DNA of 47,048 nucleotides from an uncultured Ruminococcus sp. GTDB lineage: Bacteria; Bacillota; Clostridia; Oscillospirales; Ruminococcaceae. Location: assembly GCA_947345935.1 (NCBI GenBank), contig CAMZZN010000001.1, positions 1 through 47,048 on the forward strand, read 5' to 3'. Below, one piece after another: positions 42,718 through 47,048 of the stretch. Both the position numbers and the translations under genes were made by a program. The first letter of the stretch is position 1, and every line of letters starts with the position of its first letter. A model generated the notes under the pieces. It had not been told where the DNA came from and did no database searches. It worked only from the letters and a program-made list of their open reading frames with translations.

Positions 42718-44799
42718 ATGTCGGATCTGGTAATAGTAGAGTCGCCTGCAAAGGCAAAAACAATACAGAAGTATCTCGGCCCGGGGTATGAGGTCATTGC
42801 ATCCATGGGGCATATACGTGATCTTCCAAAATCCAAAATGGGCGTTGACAAGGAAAATGATTTCAAACCTCAGTATACCGATATGAAAGGCAAGGAGGAT
42901 GTTATCAAGGAACTTAAAAAACGTGCTAAAAAGTGCGGTAAAATATATCTTGCAACCGACCCTGACCGTGAGGGAGAGGCTATTTCATGGCATATAGCAC
43001 AGATGCTTAAGCTTGATATGGATGACAATAACCGTGTCGCTTTCAATGAGATCACCAAAACCGGAGTTCAGCGTGGAATGAGCAATCCTCATAAGATCGA
43101 CGTCGATCTTGTAAATGCTCAGCAGGCAAGACGTATTCTGGACAGACTTGTCGGATACGAACTCAGTCCGTTTCTCTGGAAAAAGGTGAAAAGGGGGCTT
43201 TCTGCCGGCAGAGTTCAGTCAGTCGCAGTAAAGCTTATAGTTGACAGGGAAAATGAAATAAGAAAATTTGTACCGAAAGAATACTGGTCGATAGATGTAA
43301 AACTTATTGCACCATCCTCAAAAAAAGTATTTGAAGCTTCTCTTGTTGCTGTTGACGGCAAAAAGCTGGAGATTCCGGGGCAGGCCGAGGCGGATTCGCT
43401 TCTTGAAAGGCTTTCTGGAGCTGTATATAAGGTGACATCCGTCAAGAAGAGAGTTACAAAAAAGCAGCCTTCACCGCCTTTTATTACTTCCACTTTGCAG
43501 CAGGACGCTTCACGCCGCCTTGGTTTTACGGCAAAGCGAACCATGAAAGCTGCTCAGGAACTTTATGAAGGTGTGGATGTTGAGGGCGTAGGCGCTGTCG
43601 GTCTTATAACTTACATGAGAACGGACAGTTTGCGTATTTCTGACGAAGCAAAAAATGCCGCCGCCGAGTATATCGGAACGGTATACGGAAAGGAATACCT
43701 GCCGCCAGAGCCGAGAAATTATAAATCGAAAAACAATGCTCAGGATGCGCACGAGGCGATACGTCCCTCAACGCCTGAGTTTACTCCGGAAAGGGTAAAA
43801 TCCAGTCTTACATCAGATCAGTTTAAGCTTTACAAGCTTATCTGGGAAAGATTTATTGCAAGTCAGATGGCAAATGCTCTTCTGGATACGGTTTCCGTTG
43901 ATATTGAAGCAAACGGCTGTACATTCAGAGCTTCCGGATATTCCGTGAAATTTGACGGTTTTATGGTACTTTATTCCGAATCCACAGGCGATGGGGAGAA
44001 CGGAAAAAAGATGCTCCCGGCGCTTAATGCGGACGACGTGGTCAAATTGAAATCCATTGCCGGAAATCAGCATTTTACTCAGCCTCCTCCAAGATATACC
44101 GAAGCTTCTCTTATCAAGGCGCTGGAGGAAAACGGTATCGGACGTCCGAGTACCTATGCTCCTACGATCACTACTATTACGACAAGGCAGTATGTTGAGC
44201 ATGAAGGGAAAGCTCTTAAGCCGACTAATCTTGGAGAAGCTATCACACAGCTTATGACGGAACATTTTACAAAGATAGTAGACGCTAAATTTACCGCTCA
44301 GATGGAGAGCGATCTTGACGAGGTTGAACATGGCAGCAAAAATTGGGTAAGCGCTCTTCACGAGTTCTACGATGAATTTGAAGTAACATTAAAAAATGCA
44401 GAAACAGCTATGGACGGCAAGCGCATAAAAGTTCCTGATGAGGTAACTGATGTCGTATGCGAGCTTTGTGGGAAGAATATGGTCATTAAATATAGCAAAT
44501 ACGGGAAATTTCTTGCTTGTCCCGGTTTCCCGGAGTGTAAGAACGCCAAGCAGATCGTAACGGAAACGGATGGAAACTGTCCGAGATGCGGAAAGAAAAT
44601 TTTGCTGAAGAAATCAAAGAAGGGTAGGAGCTTCTATGGATGTGAGGGGTATCCCGAATGTAATTTTATGACATGGAATGTTCCTACAAAGGAAATTTGT
44701 CCACAGTGCGGAAAGACGCTGTTCAGCAAGGGCGGCAAATCGGGACGTCTTATTTGCGAGAACGAGGGTTGCGGATATGAAAGAGAGCTGGCTAAATGA
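42718..44799 (+). CDS. topA: DNA topoisomerase I
   Basis: A 693-residue type IA topoisomerase that relaxes negative supercoils. The Toprim domain begins LVIVESPAKAKTIQKYLG (4-21) and continues with ATDPDREGEAISWHI. The active-site tyrosine is Tyr299 in TYMRTDSLRIS. Three C-terminal zinc-ribbon modules carry four-cysteine sets (CELCGKNM...CPGFPEC, CPRCGKKI...CEGYPEC, CPQCGKTL...CENEGC, about residues 581-690). It lies 14 nt after dprA, and its stop overlaps the trmFO start (ATGA), implying coupled translation. Confidence 0.97.
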   Translation: MSDLVIVESPAKAKTIQKYLGPGYEVIASMGHIRDLPKSKMGVDKENDFKPQYTDMKGKEDVIKELKKRAKKCGKIYLATDPDREGEAISWHIAQMLKLDMDDNNRVAFNEITKTGVQRGMSNPHKIDVDLVNAQQARRILDRLVGYELSPFLWKKVKRGLSAGRVQSVAVKLIVDRENEIRKFVPKEYWSIDVKLIAPSSKKVFEASLVAVDGKKLEIPGQAEADSLLERLSGAVYKVTSVKKRVTKKQPSPPFITSTLQQDASRRLGFTAKRTMKAAQELYEGVDVEGVGAVGLITYMRTDSLRISDEAKNAAAEYIGTVYGKEYLPPEPRNYKSKNNAQDAHEAIRPSTPEFTPERVKSSLTSDQFKLYKLIWERFIASQMANALLDTVSVDIEANGCTFRASGYSVKFDGFMVLYSESTGDGENGKKMLPALNADDVVKLKSIAGNQHFTQPPPRYTEASLIKALEENGIGRPSTYAPTITTITTRQYVEHEGKALKPTNLGEAITQLMTEHFTKIVDAKFTAQMESDLDEVEHGSKNWVSALHEFYDEFEVTLKNAETAMDGKRIKVPDEVTDVVCELCGKNMVIKYSKYGKFLACPGFPECKNAKQIVTETDGNCPRCGKKILLKKSKKGRSFYGCEGYPECNFMTWNVPTKEICPQCGKTLFSKGGKSGRLICENEGCGYERELAK

Positions 44800-46124
44800 C
44801 AAATATCGTGAATGTTATCGGTGCGGGACTGGCAGGCTGTGAAGCGGCATGGCAGCTGGCGCAGGCAGGTATAAAAGTATGGCTTTACGAGATGAAGCCG
44901 GAGAAGTATTCTCCTGCCCATAAATACAGCGGTTTTGCGGAGCTTGTCTGTTCAAATTCCCTTAAAGCCGCAAGGATAGAATCGGCGGCAGGGCTGCTTA
45001 AATACGAAATGGAAATGCTTGGTTCTCTGACAGTTCCGTGTGCAAAGGAAAATTCGGTTGAGGCAGGAGGCGCTCTTGCCGTTGATCGGGAAAAATTTTC
45101 TGACAGCGTAACGGAAAAAATCAGAAATCACCCTTATATAGAAGTTGTCGTAGCAGAGGTGACGGAACTTCCGGCTGGAATATGCGTCATTGCAACAGGA
45201 CCGCTGACTTCCGGAGCAATGGCGGACGTAATAAAAGAACTATGCGGCGAGGGACTTAGCTTTTACGATGCCGCTGCGCCTATCGTTACCTATGAAAGCC
45301 TTGATAAGGAACGTGTTTTCTTTGCTTCACGATATGACAGAGGAGATGCGGATTATATCAATTGTCCCATGGACAAAGATGAGTATCTGGCGTTTTACGA
45401 GGCTCTTATGGCGGCGGAAAGAGTTCAGCTAAAGGATTTTGAAACGCATCCGTTCAGTGTTTACGAAGGATGTATGCCTATCGAAGAGCTTGCACGCCGT
45501 GGCGTTGATACCATGCGTTTCGGGCCAATGAAGCCGGTGGGGATTACCGACGCCAGAACCGGACGTCGGCCGTATGCGGTGGTTCAGCTCCGCAGGGAGA
45601 ACCGTGAGGGAACGCTGTTTAATCTGGTTGGATTCCAGACAAACCTGAAATTCGGGGAGCAGAAACGTGTTTTTTCAATGATCCCCGGTCTGGAAAACGC
45701 TGAATTCATGCGTTACGGCGTTATGCACCGGAACACGTTTATAAACAGTCCGCAGCTTCTGAACAGTGATTTTTCCATGAGAAGCAGACCAGACGTTTAC
45801 TTTGCCGGTCAGATCACGGGAGTGGAAGGATATATGGAATCAGCAGCAAGCGGTATTATAGCAGGTATTTCCGCTTCCAGAAAAATAAAGGGACTTGAAC
45901 CGCTGAAACTTCCTGCCGATACCATGACAGGAGCGCTGAGCGCATATATCAGCGATCCGTACAACAGCGGAAAATTCCAGCCTATGGGGGCAAATATGGG
46001 AATTCTCCCGGATATCGGCGTAAGAATAAAGGACAAAAAGGAAAAGTACGGATTATATGCAAGCCGTGCGGTCGAATCACTTAAAAAGGAGATGGAGAGA
46101 GCGGGCTATGAAAGTAATCGTTGA
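44796..46124 (+). CDS. trmFO: Methylenetetrahydrofolate-tRNA (uracil-5-)-methyltransferase
   Basis: A 442-residue FAD and folate-dependent enzyme making m5U54 in the tRNA T-loop of Gram-positive bacteria. The FAD-binding motif VIGAGLAGCEAAWQLAQAG is at about residues 5-23, followed by YEMKPEKYSPAHKYSGFAEL and VCSNSLKA, which are family-specific. EGCMPIEELARRGVDTMRFG and PYAVVQLRREN also fit. The start overlaps the topA stop by 4 nt and its end overlaps plsX by 17 nt. Confidence 0.96.
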   Translation: MTNIVNVIGAGLAGCEAAWQLAQAGIKVWLYEMKPEKYSPAHKYSGFAELVCSNSLKAARIESAAGLLKYEMEMLGSLTVPCAKENSVEAGGALAVDREKFSDSVTEKIRNHPYIEVVVAEVTELPAGICVIATGPLTSGAMADVIKELCGEGLSFYDAAAPIVTYESLDKERVFFASRYDRGDADYINCPMDKDEYLAFYEALMAAERVQLKDFETHPFSVYEGCMPIEELARRGVDTMRFGPMKPVGITDARTGRRPYAVVQLRRENREGTLFNLVGFQTNLKFGEQKRVFSMIPGLENAEFMRYGVMHRNTFINSPQLLNSDFSMRSRPDVYFAGQITGVEGYMESAASGIIAGISASRKIKGLEPLKLPADTMTGALSAYISDPYNSGKFQPMGANMGILPDIGVRIKDKKEKYGLYASRAVESLKKEMERAGYESNR

Positions 46125-47048
46125 CGCTTTCGGAGGAGACAACGCTCCTCTTGAGGTTATAAAGGGATGTTCGGAAGCTGTTTCAGAACTGGGAGTAAAT
46201 ATCATTCTTACCGGCAGCGAGAAAGTAATAAAAAAGTGCGCTTCCGATAACGGGATAAGTCTTTCCGGAATGGAGGTCGCTCACACCGAAGAGATCTTTG
46301 ATATACATGACGAACCGAACGAGATCATAAAATCGAAGAAGAATACTTCCCTGGGATTAGGATTGCAGCTTCTTGCCGAGGGAAATGGCGACGCCTATGT
46401 TTGCGCAGGAAGCACGGGAGCTCTTGTTATGGGAGCTACGTTTATCGTAAAGCGTATCAAAGGGATCAAGCGTATCGCACCTTCGCCTGTTCTTCCAGCT
46501 GACAAGGGAAGTTTTGTTCTGGTGGATGCCGGCGCAAATACGGAATGCCGTCCGGAAATGCTCGTGCAGTTTGCGGTCATGGGCAGCGCTTATGTGGAAA
46601 AGGTAATGGGAATTCAAAATCCGAAGGTAGCGCTTCTTAATATAGGAGCGGAAGAGACCAAGGGGCGTGATCTTGAAATAGAGGCACATAGGCTTCTCAG
46701 TGAGTCGGGTCTGAATTTTGTCGGAAACATCGAGGCAAGGGATATGCCGAAAGGCGAAGTGCAGGTCGTTGTTACCGACGGTTTTACGGGAAACGTGGTT
46801 CTCAAGCTTTATGAGGGAATGGGATCGTTTTTCAGCCATAAGCTCAGGTGGATATTTTCCGGAATCGGCAAGGCAGGAGCGATTTTCTCACTTGGAAAGA
46901 TAAATGCTCTCCGTCGTCAGATGGACTATAAACAGGTGGGCGGTTCGGCTTTGCTGGGCGTTAAAAAGCCTGTTATAAAGGCACATGGAAGTTCGGACGC
47001 AACGGCTTTTTTCAATGCCGTAAGACAGGCTAAAAAATGTGTTGAAGC
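46108..47048 (+). CDS. plsX: Phosphate acyltransferase PlsX (3' truncated by window)
   Basis: PlsX turns acyl-ACP into acyl phosphate, the acyl donor for phosphatidic acid synthesis. 313 complete codons are present and the frame is still open at the window end. The N terminus VIVDAFGGDNAPLEVIKG (residues 3-20) is diagnostic, followed by AGSTGALVMGATF, LVDAGANTECRP, and VVTDGFTGNVVLKLYEG. The ATG at 46108 overlaps the trmFO end by 17 nt; the internal GGAGA at 46089-46093 may serve as ribosome binding site. Genes usually found after plsX (acpP, fab genes, rnc) would lie beyond the window. Confidence 0.95.
   Translation, partial: MKVIVDAFGGDNAPLEVIKGCSEAVSELGVNIILTGSEKVIKKCASDNGISLSGMEVAHTEEIFDIHDEPNEIIKSKKNTSLGLGLQLLAEGNGDAYVCAGSTGALVMGATFIVKRIKGIKRIAPSPVLPADKGSFVLVDAGANTECRPEMLVQFAVMGSAYVEKVMGIQNPKVALLNIGAEETKGRDLEIEAHRLLSESGLNFVGNIEARDMPKGEVQVVVTDGFTGNVVLKLYEGMGSFFSHKLRWIFSGIGKAGAIFSLGKINALRRQMDYKQVGGSALLGVKKPVIKAHGSSDATAFFNAVRQAKKCVE

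Noticed and set aside
1-47048. CRISPR arrays, tRNA or rRNA genes, insertion sequences and prophage genes
   Set aside because: None was found by reading both strands; there are no regularly spaced repeats, transposase motifs or phage structural proteins.

Overview
The window looks like a chromosomal segment from a cellulosome-producing Ruminococcus-type member of the Oscillospiraceae (Clostridia). The grounds are: three secreted enzymes with C-terminal type I dockerins (a pectate lyase, a GH9 cellulase and a GH26 mannanase-type enzyme), a lipoprotein GH5 glucanase, Thr-rich linkers, strong AGGAGG ribosome binding sites, TTGNNN-17-TATAAT promoters, a spoIIR sporulation gene, and Firmicutes-style gene order (infC-rpmI-rplT, dprA-topA-trmFO). 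No tRNA, rRNA, CRISPR array or insertion sequence was recognised. No stretch longer than 300 bases lacks a gene.

Layout. 1-8 kb: a glutamine-centred block on the + strand: gltB (5' end cut by the window), gltD, a divergent glutamine synthetase-like gene, an ANTAR-domain regulator, purF and asnB. 8-9 kb: a convergent gene for a zinc phospholipase C-like protein without a signal peptide. 9.3-17 kb: trmB, a small unknown protein, then a pyrimidine cluster pyrC-pyrF-carA-carB behind an attenuator-like leader. 17-25 kb: a zinc-ribbon/BspA-type leucine-rich-repeat protein, a lipoprotein, a GH5 lipoprotein (minus), a DUF1846 protein and an HtrA-type protease. 25-36 kb: polysaccharide degradation (a double pectate lyase; the GH26-GH9 operon on the minus strand) surrounding hpt and ftsH. 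36-39 kb: an exported leucine-rich-repeat protein, spoIIR, and infC-rpmI-rplT with its leader. 39.2-40.5 kb: an AT-rich gene with a C-terminal GIY-YIG nuclease domain, apparently acquired. 40.6-47 kb: a SpoU methyltransferase, dprA, topA, trmFO and plsX (3' end cut by the window).

How it fits together. GltBD, PurF, AsnB and CarA all consume glutamine amide nitrogen. Between them lie a glutamine synthetase homologue that has lost several catalytic residues and an ANTAR regulator whose receiver domain has lost its phosphoacceptor aspartate. These two adjacent 'pseudo' proteins are the best candidate in the window for an undescribed system: a nitrogen or glutamine sensor that controls transcription antitermination through protein contact rather than phosphorylation. 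That is inference from residue comparison by eye. Other notable points are an AUU start codon for infC, an 18-base motif shared by the asnB and pyrC leaders, and the GIY-YIG gene lodged behind the ribosomal protein operon.
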